Below are positions 19,626 to 29,670 of a stretch of 64,000 nucleotides of DNA, piece after piece; position 1 is the first letter of the stretch, and every line of letters begins with the position of its first letter. The notes beneath the pieces were generated by a model. That model was not told the origin of the DNA and did no database searches. It saw only the letters and a program-made list of their open reading frames with translations. The translations under genes were made by a program, and so were the position numbers. Source of the DNA: Emiliania huxleyi CCMP1516 (Eukaryota > Haptophyta > Isochrysidales > Noelaerhabdaceae); assembly GCF_000372725.1 (NCBI RefSeq), contig NW_005196528.1, positions 433,936 to 497,935 of the forward strand, written 5' to 3'.

Positions 19626-20713
19626 TCAGGCTCGGCGCTCGCCCTCAGCCTCGCCGCCAGCTTCACTCACACTCTCAGAGTCAGACACCTCCAGTCCGTC
19701 ATCACTGCTCTCGCACAGCGCGGGGTCCGAAGGAAGAGGAAAGTTGCGTTCGGCGAGCCAGCTCTCTAGCCGCCCGATGGCGCCCTTGCAGTCGGGAAGC
19801 TCTTTGAGACGGTTCGGCCAGCCACCGTAGAGTATGAGCTCGAGCAATGCCTGGCAGGGTTGGAACAACTCTCAATCGCGTGTGTGCGGTGACGACCACC
19901 GCGCCGTGCGCCAAGCGCCATTGGCTCACCTGCACAAACTCCTTTGCTTGCTCCGCATCCGCGGAAACGGCCGCCGCCTCTAGCCTGGGTGACAAGGGCT
20001 GCCCGCGGTGAGACGGAGGCAACCGCAGCGAGAGGGAGACCAACCACGCCCAAACTCACCCGCTGTCTACGGCGCGCCCTGCGAGCACGGCGCGCTGCCG
20101 ATCGCTCATGACGAGGACCTCGTTTGCATGGCGCCTTCGAGGCAGGCATGTGGTGATTAAGGAGGACGTGCATCGTAGTATGGCCCCGCGCCCGGAAAGC
20201 GCGGCACAAGAGCAGCCCGGCAAGGTTGAAGCAAGAACGAGCATAATCGGGATGCGCAGAACCGAGCGAGTCGTGCCGCAGATCCCGCGCTCGTTCAAGT
20301 GCTGCGATGGCCAGAGCGTAGTCTCCTGCGGCTTCGTGCAGCTCCGCGCGGGCGTGGCAGATCGGCACGAGCGCCAAGCTGCTGTCACCATGCATGCGGC
20401 ATGCGAGCACCTCACACTCACTGAGCAATGCACCCGTCTCCTCGTGGCGTCGCATCGCCGCAAGCACTGCGGCCAGGTGGAAGATCATCCGCTGGTGCGT
20501 GCTCGACTCCTCACCCAGCTCATTGCGTGCCAAATCCCTCGCTGCAGCGGCAGCCTCCAGCGCCTCATCAAACCGCTTCGCCGCGTAGAGCTCGTGCGAT
20601 CGCTCCTGCAGAGCGTGAACGCTCAAGCGTACGATCGGCCGAATGCGGCGCCAGAGGAGGGCCAGCGAGGCCACAGCAGCCGCCGAGAGCCAGCGTACAG
20701 CGCATGCGACCAT
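19626..20713 (-). CDS. Tetratricopeptide (kinesin-light-chain-type) protein, three exons
   Basis: Proposed minus-strand exons are 20208-20713, 19930-19984 and 19626-19850; introns at 19985-20207 and 19851-19929 are GT-AG and in phase. The product is 261 residues. A hydrophobic N-terminal segment (M-V-A-C-A-V-R-W-L-S-A-A-A-V-A-S-L-A-L-L) is followed by at least three TPR helical pairs of the KLC type (F-D-E-A-L-E-A-A, Y-A-L-A-I-A-A-L-E-R-A, H-P-D-Y-A-R-S-C-F-N-L-A). After the second splice comes an acidic, Ser-rich tail. The first donor (GTGCCG) is weak, so the 223-bp intron is the least certain part. It is probably a membrane-anchored interaction scaffold. Confidence 0.55.
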
Positions 20714-21048
20714 GTGGGTAACACTCGAACCTGCGCCGGCCACTCCTACACCGCACTCCAGGCAGGACGCAGCCGGCTACGTGGGCTACGGGGAGCAGCG
20801 AGTTGGAGACTTGGTTTTTCTTTTGAGCTAGACTTCGTTGTGAAAAGGAACAAGCGTTTTCTTTTCGAAGAGTCTGAGTCTATCTCTTTCCCCCGGCACC
20901 GTCAAGGGGCCTGACTCGCGCCAAAAGCCCAAAACGCCCTACCTATACCTCCCTATTGCGGGCACCGACCGACCGCCAGGCCCTCTGAGCTCCGTGCCCC
21001 GGCCCCTTAACCTATTCTCAGGCCGCGCAGCGAAGCAGAACACATGTC
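20714..21048. other. Intergenic, nothing recognised
   Basis: Contains T- and C-rich stretches. An ACCTCCCTATTGCGGGC string near 20949 resembles the AATAGGTAGG motif found at 41.2-41.6 kb. Confidence 0.4.
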
Positions 21049-21594
21049 TCAGGCGGCGCTGCTGTCGCCGGCGCCCGCCGGCGCCGTAGCCGTCTCGGCT
21101 GGCGTCCCAACCGCAGGCGGCTCCTCGTACGTCGGTAGACCCCGTTTCGCGGCTAATCGCGCCGTGCTCCCGCGCCGCCGTTGCGCGGCAGACCCCCTAT
21201 CCGACTCGGAGCCCGAACCCTGCCACCGTTCTTCTCGGCGTGCACTTCTCCGAACGCCCCCTTCTGGCATGTCATCGCGCTCCAGGCGACGACGGCGCCT
21301 GATATCCCTGTGCGCGCCGCATGTAGCGGCCACGCTGTGCGTCGCGGCCGCCACCGCTGCTGTTGCAGCCAGCCTCCCTCCGGGAACAGCGCCGCCAATC
21401 GCCGCGAAGAAGACGAGGAGGCCGAAGCGTAGTATTGGACTCTCACGAACGCCGATGTAAACGAGCGCGGCGATTCCCTCCCATGTCAGTTTCAGCAGCT
21501 GAAAATGGAGAGAGCATGCGTCCTCCGATGCGGGGCGGCGCATCGAGATGGCACGGCGCCATAAGCTGGCTAACCCTGCCTTCCCCGTCTGCAT
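21049..21594 (-). CDS. Possible small membrane protein
   Basis: The ATG at 21594 gives 181 residues. Two hydrophobic segments (W-E-G-I-A-A-L-V-Y-I-G-V and F-G-L-L-V-F-F-A-A-I-G-G-A-V) lie near residues 36-65. A basic/acidic C-terminal half (R-R-R-R-R-L-E-R-D-D) ends in an Ala/Pro-rich tail. The opposite strand also carries a complete 138-residue frame at 21044-21460, so the coding strand is not certain; the membrane-type pattern favours the minus strand. No family was recognised. Its upstream flank abuts the hAT-like MITE. Confidence 0.35.
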   Translation of the reverse strand: MQTGKAGLASLWRRAISMRRPASEDACSLHFQLLKLTWEGIAALVYIGVRESPILRFGLLVFFAAIGGAVPGGRLAATAAVAAATHSVAATCGAHRDIRRRRRLERDDMPEGGVRRSARREERWQGSGSESDRGSAAQRRRGSTARLAAKRGLPTYEEPPAVGTPAETATAPAGAGDSSAA

Positions 21595-21765
21595 GCAGCA
21601 TGCTGCACCGTGTCTGCACCTGCAGCTCGAGCTGCACAGTCCACAGCGGAACCGTGGCGGGAGGGGGAGAGGAGTGCAGTCGTTTATCGTTCTCGTCTTA
21701 AAGGGGAAGAGGACCCTGAGTTGACCAGGGGTTGTGCGCCAGGCCCCCTCCTGCTCGGCTCCAGC

Positions 21766-22142
21766 TAGGGTTGTCAAACGTTAAGAGCTGAACAGTGTTG
21801 CTAGTGTTAACAGTAACAACAGAACAACAGTGGGGCTCCCCAACAACAGTAGCTAACGTTAGGCCGGCTGAACAACAATAAGGAAGGCCTGGCAGTGACC
21901 CCCACGACGATCTCTAGTGTCCAGTGCGGGTAAAACCCGAAAATACCCGAGAAACCCCAGGTATTTTGCATTGGGGTTTTACCCGGGTTTTTTGGCATTT
22001 TCTGCTTGCTGACCACTGAACAACAGTAACAACAGTAACAAACAGTAACAGCTTGGGCTGGGGAGAACACTTGAACAACGTTGAGGATTTCAGCCAACAA
22101 TAGTGCAACTGTTAGGCCCAAAGTTAACGTTTGACAACCCTA
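21766..22142. mobile_element. hAT-like MITE, complete, with 8-bp target-site duplication
   Basis: Terminal inverted repeats begin TAGGGTTGTCAAACGTTAA on the left, and the right end carries the exact reverse complement over 19 bp. Both ends are flanked by the 8-bp direct repeat GCTCCAGC (21758-21765 and 22143-22150). An 8-bp duplication and a TAGGG terminus are typical of hAT elements. The 377-bp interior is much more AT-rich than the surroundings, with AACAACAGTAACA-type repeats and a palindromic A/C- and G/T-rich core, and has no coding capacity. It must be moved by a transposase encoded elsewhere. Confidence 0.88.
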
Positions 22143-22150
22143 GCTCCAGC

Positions 22151-23062
22151 CAGTAGACAAGTATTGTCATCAACAGAGTAGACGGATCTGACCTCGGGGC
22201 CGATGTGACCAAGCGCTGGTAGCGTGGTTTTACCTCACACCCATGGTCTCACAGTGTGCCGGCAGTCGCCGAGCAGTGTGCTCGCAGTGTATGCCACGGC
22301 CGCCGCCTGCGGCATTGCTCTCGTGCAGCTAGAGGCGACGCAGGTCCATCAGCAGGGCCGTCATATCCAATGCGAGCGCACATGTGCATGCACATGTGCG
22401 TAGCCGTGGGCAGGTGGAAATGCACAGCCGCACACCGGCTGTGGCGGCTCGAATGCCCCCGGCAGCAATGCTGGTCATTAACTTGCGTTATTGGGGCCGC
22501 GCAGCAGATTGCTGCTGTTTCAGCAGCAGCAACCTGCTGCTGCCTGATTCAGTCAAGCCAGCGGTGCAGCGAGGCGTGCAGAATTCGCGCGGTTTGGTAC
22601 CTCCTGAGGCTGAGCGCGTTCAGACCCGGTGACCGGAGTTGGATGGTTCGATGGAGCTCGCCGAGCTCCATCGAACCATCCATGGCCGAAGCCCGAACGG
22701 CGGACGAGCGTGCGAGGGAAGCGAAGCGAGAGATGTACCGAAAGACAAGAAAAACACGGATCTGACGGATGTCAAACTCGGGCATCTGCCTGTGCCCCCT
22801 CGCCGCATCATTGGGGAGACGAGGGCCCCCTAATACCCAGCCGCTGCAAGCGTGCTCGCAATTCGCTGGCCGCGGGTCGCTCCCGTGCGTCCGAAGGTCC
22901 CTACTGCCACGGGCGTGGACCGTCGCACTGGAGGCTGCGAGCAGAGCAGCGGAAGCCGCCGCGACGCAAGCGGGCGGCCCGGCAATCGAGGACGCCTTCG
23001 AACACAAGCACGGATGGTAAGAAGCGAGCCTTCAGTCGAACTTCCGGTCTGCACGGAAGCCG
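22151..23062. other. No supportable gene; two strong palindromes at its end
   Basis: Open frames on both strands are short and conflict. Notable structures are a 43-bp palindrome at 22640-22682 and one straddling the right end at 23059-23078. A CATGTGCATGCACATGTGC palindromic string lies near 22380-22398. Confidence 0.4.
22640..22682. repeat. Perfect 21-bp inverted repeat with 1-nt centre
   Basis: TGGATGGTTCGATGGAGCTC plus G is followed after a single C by its exact reverse complement. No flanking duplication was seen. Confidence 0.95.
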
Positions 23063-23078
23063 CTACCCGGGTAGCGGC
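23059..23078. repeat. 20-bp perfect palindrome over a stop codon
   Basis: GCCGCTACCCGGGTAGCGGC. The stop codon of the minus-strand gene (23063-23065) lies inside it, so the mRNA could form a hairpin at its end. Confidence 0.9.
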
Positions 23079-24644
23079 AGCACCCCCAACCTAAGGCCAT
23101 GTCGAGCGCTGCCATTCGTCGGCACCGACGGGGACCATCGCGGGTTGCGCTTCATGGCGCTGCGCAGCGTAGTCCCTGGGCTGGCAGGCTGAGCAAACGG
23201 GAGCGACACGCCCGCAGCCATCCCCTTCTCTGTCTCCGCCCCCTGCTTTGCCCCCGCCTCGTCCCCCGCCCCCGCCCCCGCCCCCGCCCCCGCCCCCGCC
23301 CCCGCCTCCACCCCCGCCTCCGCCTCTGCCGCTTCCGCCTCCGACGCCTCCACCGCCTCCGCCTCCGCCTCCGCTCGCCCGTCGGCGACCTCGAGCACCT
23401 CGTCGCAGAGGAGCGAGCAGTCTGCAGCACCGAGACTACTGCGCGTGGCGACGCCCTCCCACAACGGTAGGGTTGGAAGGGGGGACGCGTCGGAGGTTTG
23501 CTCGCCAGCTTGCCGACGCATGCGGCGGATCCGGCGGGCTGCCGCGTGCTCCCGAAACCAGCTGAGCCACGCGTTGTGCCCCTCGTCGACCTCTTCCTCT
23601 GGCTCCACCTCGTACTCGCGCACCTGCGGGCAAAAGGCACGGAACCGTCGGCAGGACGGCATAGGCAGGTGGAGGTGGCGGCGCATTCTGAGTGAGTGGC
23701 CGGGGGCGGTGGGTGGGTGGGTGGTGGTGAGGGTGGGGGGTGGGGTGGGGGGGGGGGAGCGTCAATGGCAGCGGCGGCGAGGTGTCTCGGTGAACCACGG
23801 CGTCGCACCGAACAGAGTGCACCGCCGGCCGCCCAGTGCACACGCCGGCCGCGCGGAGGCTCCGCTGCCGCCTCCACCCCACTCTCCTCCTCGCAACCCT
23901 TTGCGCCAGACGCCCCCACCGCCGGCTGCCCCACCGCCGGCTGCCCCACTGCCGGCTGCTCCTCATCGGCCGCCTCGACACGCTCCCCGCTCTCCACCTC
24001 CGTCGGCGCCACCGCTGCCTCTGGCCGAGCGGGCGCCGGCGCTGCCTCAAGCCCACTGACCGTCTCCCTCAGCGCCCCCCCCCGCACCTCCACCGGCGCC
24101 TCCTCTTTGGCCGGCGCTCCTCGCTCTGCAGCCCCAGGGAGCGCCTCTGTCCCTGCAGCCACGGGAACTACCTCCGTCTCCGCAGCCACGCCAGGAGCGC
24201 CCGCCGCTTGAAACTCCGTCAACGCCTCCCCTCCGGCCTCCTCCTCCCCTCCGGCCTCCTCCTCCCCTCCGGCCTCCTCCTCCTCAAGCTCGCGGCGGCT
24301 CTCAGCCTCGAGACGGCACTCCGCGCGCAGCGCGAGTGTCGTTTGCGCCCAAGCCGCGACCTCTGCCGCCATCTCCACCGTGCCACCGCAAGCCAGCGGC
24401 CGCTCCTCGGTCTGCAAGGAGCCGCGGACCTCCGCATCGGGAGCCGTCTCAACCGCATTGGACGCCTCAACCCCCTCGTCGCACAGATCGGCGGTCTCGC
24501 ATGCGATCAGCGCGCCGAAGGCGCCCTCCGCCGCCTCCGCCGCCTCCGCCGCCTCCGCCGCCTCCGCCGCCTCCGCCGCCTCCGCCGCCTCCGCCGCCTC
24601 CGCCGCCTCCGCCGCCTCCTCCGCCTCCGCCTCCGCCTCCGCCT

Positions 24645-24688
<44 letters not shown>

Positions 24689-25758
24689 TCCTCCGCCTCC
24701 GCCTCCGCCTCCGCCTCCGCCGCCGCCGCCGCCGCCTCCTCCGCCTCCGCCTGCGCCTCCGCCTGCGCCTCCACCTGCGCCTCCGCCTCCGCCTCCGCCT
24801 CCGCCTCCGCCTCCGCCGCGTTTACCTCGGCCGCCGCTGCCGCCGTCGCCTCCGCCTCTGGCGCCTGCGCAGCCGCCCTTACCGCATCACCGCCTTGCGC
24901 AGCTCTGAAGGCCTCGCCGGAAGCGCTGCTGGCGGGCATCGCCTCGGCAGACAGGAGCGGCGAGAGGTTGCCGCGCCGCTTGACAGCCCGCGAGGACAGG
25001 GGCTCGCTCCGTTTGCGCCGAGGCGGGCGGGCGTCCCCTCCCGTCCCGTCGGCGGTGGGGTTGTGGGGCGGCGGGGTGGGCGCGAGCCCCTTCATCAGCG
25101 CCCGCAGCTCCTGCACTTCCTCCACCTCTCCCTCCACAACACACGCGAGCTCATACAGCAATGCCCGCAGACGCCGCCACTCGCCGAGCCTGTCGCCACC
25201 GCCGCCGCCGCCGCCACCGCCACTGGCGCCGTAATCGTCGCGGCTGCCTGTGCAAGCGTCGCAAGCGGATCGCCAACTCGATCGGCGACTGCGCCAGTCC
25301 ACTATCCCAGCTGCCAGGCGCGAGGGGCGGATCTGCGCCTCGAGCTGCAGCAGCAGTGGCGCTGCCGCCTCGGTGCTCTCGTCGCCCCAAGCCCGCTCCA
25401 GTGCGAGTCGCCAGGCCCTTTGCGCCGTTTTGAAGGCCTCGCGCATCGTCGCGAACGGCAGCAGCTCCTCGAGCAGTTCAAGGCCTTGGAGGAACTGGAT
25501 TCGCGGCTCGTCGCTAGCGCTGCAGCCGAGACCCGGCGTCGGCGTCGGCGTCGCGGGCTGTGGCGGGCCATGAACAGAAGACCAGGCCGAGTCGGGGACG
25601 GTTGCGCCCCAGTTGTCATCGCGCCCAAGCCGTTGTGCAGCTAGGCCCGCCTTCACCCGCCGTGGCCGTTTGCCTTGTCCGTGTCCAGGCCACGGAGGAG
25701 GGGAGGGGTGGAGCTTACGCCGATGAAGGTGAGTTGGTTTTGTTAATGGGCTTCGCAT
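23063..25758 (-). CDS. Ala/Glu-rich regulatory protein with a putative PP1-docking, R15-like module
   Basis: Exons 23809-25758 and 23063-23623 are joined by a GT-AG intron (23624-23808, phase 0), 836 residues if the ATG at 25758 is used. The N-terminal part (F-L-Q-G-L-E-L-L-E-E-L-L-P-F; later V-D-W-R-S-R-R-S-S-W-R-S-A-C) recalls helical Trp-containing regions of chromatin proteins, a weak likeness. A 100-residue AE/A run comes from a GCC/TCC minisatellite. Across the splice the sequence reads R-R-V-H-W ... V-R-E-Y-E-V-E-P-E-E-E-V, then W-L-S-W-F-R-E-H-A-A-A-R-R-I. The first string fits the PP1 RVxF consensus, the last the W-x4-R-[DE]...R-R-I pattern of PPP1R15-type phosphatase regulators. The start is uncertain; an intron near 25520-25740 is possible. 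Confidence 0.5.
24520..24835. repeat. (GCCGCCTCC)/(GCCTCC) coding minisatellite
   Basis: About 315 bp of 9-, 6- and 3-bp units, read on the minus strand as (E-A-A)n, (E-A)n and poly-Ala. Length polymorphism is likely. Confidence 0.95.
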
Positions 25759-25780
25759 TCACCAGAGCTTGGCAACCTTA

Positions 25781-25837
25781 GTGGCCGCAGGCCACACGCC
25801 CGTAGGGCGTGAACTCGTCGCGCGCGTAAGCGCGCGA
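25781..25837. other. Three consecutive short perfect hairpins
   Basis: GTGGCCGCAGGCCAC (25781-25795), ACGCCCGTAGGGCGT (25796-25810) and TCGCGCGCGTAAGCGCGCGA (25818-25837) have 6-, 6- and 8-bp stems and 3-, 3- and 4-nt loops. The first two abut exactly. They lie between the Ala/Glu-rich gene and the BED-like gene. Confidence 0.85.
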
Positions 25838-26014
25838 AGAAAATTTTCAGACATACGTACGTACTTACCCTGGGGAAGGCCTTGTTTTCACGTCCTTAGC
25901 GAGTGATGCAATCACGTTCTTGTTTTGCCCAAAACAAGACCGTACTCGCACGTTCTTATTGGCTGTGGCAAAGACACGCTCCGCCTCCTTCGCCGTCGCC
26001 AGCGGCGCTGCACC

Positions 26015-26572
26015 ATGCACGCGTACTTTCCGCCCGCCGATGCAGCGGCGCCCGCGGCCGCCGGCGCGGGCGAGGCGGCAGACGGCTCTGACCAGCGGAC
26101 AGCGGCACTACCCGCGGGCGCGCCGGCGCCGCCGCAGGCGGCTGCGTCCGGCCCCGAGGTGGCAATGCCGTCGTACCAGCCGTGGAAGCAGTCCCGGCCG
26201 GAGTGGAAAGGCTGCACTGCAGAGCAGTGGGCCGCCTCCCGCTGCAAGACCGACGACTACATCGCACCCACGATGCCCAAGGGTTCTGCGCCCGGCAAGA
26301 TGTGGTCCTTTGGCGTCTGCCAAAAGGGGGCGGCTGTTGGTACGAAGCAGTGGCGCTGCCTTTGCCCGACGGCTGGACCACGCGGAACGGTGGTCCCGTG
26401 CGGCGAGCTCTTGACCTTCCCCGACAACGGCAACATTTGGAGCTCGTGCGCAAAACCCCCTGCCAGCCGACGGCCCCACACCCCCATTTCCAGATTAACT
26501 CGTCGACATCGTCCGATGATGGTGCCGCAAAGTCAGCCTTCGGAGGCTATCGTGGGGTCGAGCCGGCAGTAG
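26015..26572 (+). CDS. BED-like zinc-finger protein, possibly the N-terminus of a hAT-type transposase
   Basis: The ATG at 26015 (CACCATGC context) opens 185 codons. An Ala/Pro-rich start is followed by W-K-Q-S-R-P-E-W-K-G-C and then W-S-F-G-V-C-Q-K-G, W-R-C-L-C-P, C-G-E-L-L-T-F-P-D-N-G-N-I-W. This resembles BED or related zinc fingers with two Cys pairs followed by an N-G-N-x-W element, as found ahead of hAT transposase domains. The final His of the finger is not obvious and the reading frame ends soon after, so it may be an orphan finger, a truncated transposase or an exon of a longer gene. Confidence 0.4.
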   Translation: MHAYFPPADAAAPAAAGAGEAADGSDQRTAALPAGAPAPPQAAASGPEVAMPSYQPWKQSRPEWKGCTAEQWAASRCKTDDYIAPTMPKGSAPGKMWSFGVCQKGAAVGTKQWRCLCPTAGPRGTVVPCGELLTFPDNGNIWSSCAKPPASRRPHTPISRLTRRHRPMMVPQSQPSEAIVGSSRQ

Positions 26573-27336
26573 CCGTGACATGTGGTTCCACCACCCCTCG
26601 TAGGCTTTGCCTCTGACCGCCACCGTTCCCAGGCTGCCTAAAGAATGGGATGGAAAGGAAGGCTCGGCGAGCGTATATAGAAGCGTGCTCGACCTCGTCG
26701 TGGCAACCTGTACGGCAGCGCTGGCAGGCGCGATGAGCGTCAAGCCACCTGACCCGAGACGGGTCGCAGGCGTCGTACCGAGCGCGTCGAGACCGTGTCC
26801 TGATGTGATCTGCACGGGTGAGTCACGTCGGCGTCAAAGGAGCGACGTGTGACCTGTCAGAGCTTGATCTCCGATCTCAGCGGCGTCGAGTCGTCTCCGG
26901 TGCGCAACAAATGTACCTCCCCAGGACGCGCAGAGGCAGCTGCGACCCCACCGAGAGGTACATTTTTCGGGCAATGGTCAAAATCAAGGTTTTGTAACGC
27001 GAGCTGTGCCACAGTGAAATGGCACTAGCCCTGGGGCTCGCGGGTCTCCGTCGCCACATTGTTAATTGTCGGTCGTATCGCGCGCCTTGCGGGGGGGGCG
27101 CGGAAAAGAGGAACCTCTTAGCGCCATCGCCATGGTGCTGCAAGCAGCGCCGGTCTTCGTTTCATCGCAACTTGCTGCGGGATAAACTTTCTGTAGGTTA
27201 GGTTTTCTTGGCTCATCTGTATGTATGTATGTAGGAAGGGGAAAACTTTTTATCTGTTTCGGGAAAAAGAAATCACGCGAAATTCCCTCGGCGCACCGGG
27301 GCGTGGGGGCGTGCTCTTTGAGCCTGGCCGTTTACC
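26573..27336. other. Intergenic, nothing recognised
   Basis: Contains a TATATAGAAGC string at 26675 and a GTATGTATGTATGTAG run at 27221-27236. No supportable gene. Confidence 0.45.
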
Positions 27337-28777
27337 ATGGCCGACAACTCTCCCCACCCTCTCGCACAGCCTCCGGCAGCGCCTCCGCCGCGGCCCACAC
27401 CGCAGCAGCCGCCTCAGCGGCCACCACCCCCACCACTGCAATCCCGGCCGCCACCGCCACAGCAGCAGCAGCCGCAACGACCGCCGCCACCCAATCCACG
27501 TCCGCCGCCGCAGGCGGCACCGCCGCGGCCGCCGCAGCCGCGGCCGCCGCAGCCGCCGCGGCCGCCGCAGCCGCCGCAGCCGCCGCAGCCGCCACGGCCG
27601 CCGCTCCAGCCGCCGCCGCCGCCGCAGCCGCAGCCGCTCCCGCCGCCGCCGCCGCTCCCGCCGCCGCAGCCTGTCGCAGCGACTGACCCGGCCGAGCTAT
27701 TCCTCGGCCGCCCTGTCGGTCCCTACCGGAGGCCTGCGCCCGACCCCACGCGGCCTCTCACGCGGGGGTCGCTCGAGGAGCTCGCGCGGCGCGGCGCCTG
27801 GAGGGCAGTCATCGCTGGGGCGCAGCAGCTGCTCTCCTCGGCGGCAGGCCGCTCGGGCACGGCGCCGCCGCTGGAGGATCAGCTCGCGCTGCGACACCTG
27901 CGACTCTCCGGTCTCGTCAAGCTGCGGCAGATCCCGACGGCGGAGCGCGAGATCTCTCTGCTCGGCGACCTCACCGGGCCGGCGTGGTACTACGAGACAC
28001 ACGCGCCGAGCGGCGGCGGCGGCGGCTCCGCGCAGCAGGGATCGATGGCGCCCTTTGCGCTGCTGCACCTGCATGCACTGATGCCGTCGTTCGCAGGAAA
28101 CCACGTCGCCTCGGTGGGCCGCGTCCTCGCGCTGCTCTCTCTCGTGCAAGGCGCGCCCTGGCCCGAGGCGAGCTGGCCGGCAGAGGCGGCGGCGGCGGTG
28201 GCCGCGTCGCAGGCTGGCCGCGCGCGCGCAGCGGAGCAGAGGCTGGCTCTCCACGTCAGCCTCGTGAACCAGTACGCCGCGTCGGGCGACTGGCCGCTCG
28301 CCATCGCCCACCTCGAGGGGCTGCTGGGCGGAGGGCTCGGCGGAGAGGCGGCCGGTGCGGGTTGCGGCGGCGGGGGAGAGCGGGGAGCCGGGCGAAAAGG
28401 CGGGGAGGGCGATGGCGGCGGAGGGGATCGGGAGCTGCTCTCTCTGCTCGGCCGCCTCTACCTGCAAGCCGGCAACATCGACGCGGCCGAGGACGCGTTC
28501 GAGCGGCGCGAGTGCCTCGACGGGGACGCCGAGAAAGACCCAGAGGTGCGGGCCAACCGCGGCCACCTCCTCGTCGCATGCGGCGTCTTCGAGGGCGCGA
28601 TCGCGGAGTACGGCGCAGCGCTCGACCTCACAGGCGGCCGCCACGCCGTCGCCGCGAACAACCGCGCCACTTGCTTGCTGTACCGTGGCCGCCTCGCCGA
28701 GGCCATCGCAGCACTCGAGGCGTTCCTGAGGCTCGAGCCGGCAGCTCACGCCACGCCCGCCGTCGTCGCGAACCTCG
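27337..28777 (+). CDS. TRAPPC12: TRAPPC12 homologue, 3' end lost in assembly gap
   Basis: The ATG at 27337 lies in an ACCATGG context and the frame is open to the gap, 480 residues. About 115 residues of Pro/Gln/Arg come first. Then a region shared with TRAPPC12 (TTC15) begins: L-E-E-L-A-R-R-G-A-W-R-A-V-I, L-V-K-L-R-Q-I-P-T-A-E-R-E-I, W-Y-Y-E, M-A-P-F-A-L-L-H-L-H-A-L. Later TPR units read L-L-G-R-L-Y-L-Q-A-G-N-I-D-A-A and A-N-N-R-A-T-C-L-L-Y-R-G-R-L. TRAPPC12 belongs to the TRAPPIII tethering complex of the secretory pathway and autophagy. The last TPR and C-terminus should lie beyond the gap. The sequence right after the gap does not obviously continue the frame. Confidence 0.8.
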
Positions 28778-28877
28778 NNNNNNNNNNNNNNNNNNNNNNN
28801 NNNNNNNNNNNNNNNNNNNNNNNNNNNNNNNNNNNNNNNNNNNNNNNNNNNNNNNNNNNNNNNNNNNNNNNNNNNNN
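28778..28877. other. Assembly gap (100 N)
   Basis: Exactly 100 N, the usual placeholder for a gap of unknown length. It interrupts the TRAPPC12 gene. Confidence 0.99.
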
Positions 28878-29599
28878 GCTAGCTCAAAAAACCGGCACAC
28901 CAATCCCCCTTCCCCCCTCTATCCTCTCTTGGAGCTCCAGAGTCCACACCCCCCTGCCCCGGGATCGCGTACAAGCTATGGCTACCGTAGGCCACACTAG
29001 CGTCGCTGGGGGTTCCCTGCCCTAGATGGGAAGCTGGCCGCTGATCCGAAGACCGACTGCACCAGGGCGCCTAGATATACTCGAGGTGAGCGAGGGTGAA
29101 GTTACGCCTTAAATGCCGGCCTCTCTACTGTGGACCTTACTCCGAGCTCGTTGGCTCCTCCTATTCCCCCACCCCCCCTCCCCCCCCACTCTCTCCGAGC
29201 AAGGGCGTGCGCTACGTCCCCAAGGGGGGGGGGACGTGGGGGGGAGGTGTGGCGCTTAGGTTGTGGCGTTTGGGTTGTTGTGGGGCACCCAAACGGTTTC
29301 GGTTTTCCTCCTTGGTGCCCCGAGTAGAGCGCGATCTCCCCTGGAGTCTGTCGCGCCCGTTCTGTCTAAGCTCGAGGTTCAACCTTCCAGTTGATCCTTA
29401 TCGGACTGGTGAGGTCTGCCTAGCCGTCGTAGTGTAGTGCCTGGGGTGCGTCTGCGTCGGTGCTACACACACTCGGCAGGACGCTGCTCTAGGTCGTTGC
29501 TGCTGGTCGTCGCTGTTTGTTAAAGGTGATAAATCGTTTCTTTTTTTTTTCAACAAGAAATCACGACTCTCACAGTGACCTTTTTGTGTGGCCAAAAAC

Positions 29600-29670
29600 A
29601 TGTCCGAGACAAACTCGAACCCGGGCCTTTAGACAGAATGTTGGTCCCCGAACCACTAGACCATGAGCCT
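29600..29670 (-). tRNA. Degenerate tRNA-like sequence
   Basis: On the minus strand TGGTCTAGTGG fits the A box and GGGTTCGAGT the B box at tRNA-like spacing, with a 4-bp D stem (GGTC/GACC). Acceptor, anticodon and T stems do not pair, so this is a pseudogene or the head of a SINE rather than a working tRNA. Confidence 0.3.

Noticed and set aside
21044-21460. Plus-strand 138-residue frame as the gene at 21 kb
   Set aside because: It overlaps the minus-strand frame, which has a more convincing membrane-protein pattern. Kept only as an alternative.
23152-25758. Single uninterrupted 868-residue frame
   Set aside because: Past 23809 it degenerates into Pro/Arg-rich sequence. The spliced version gives a coherent acidic protein.
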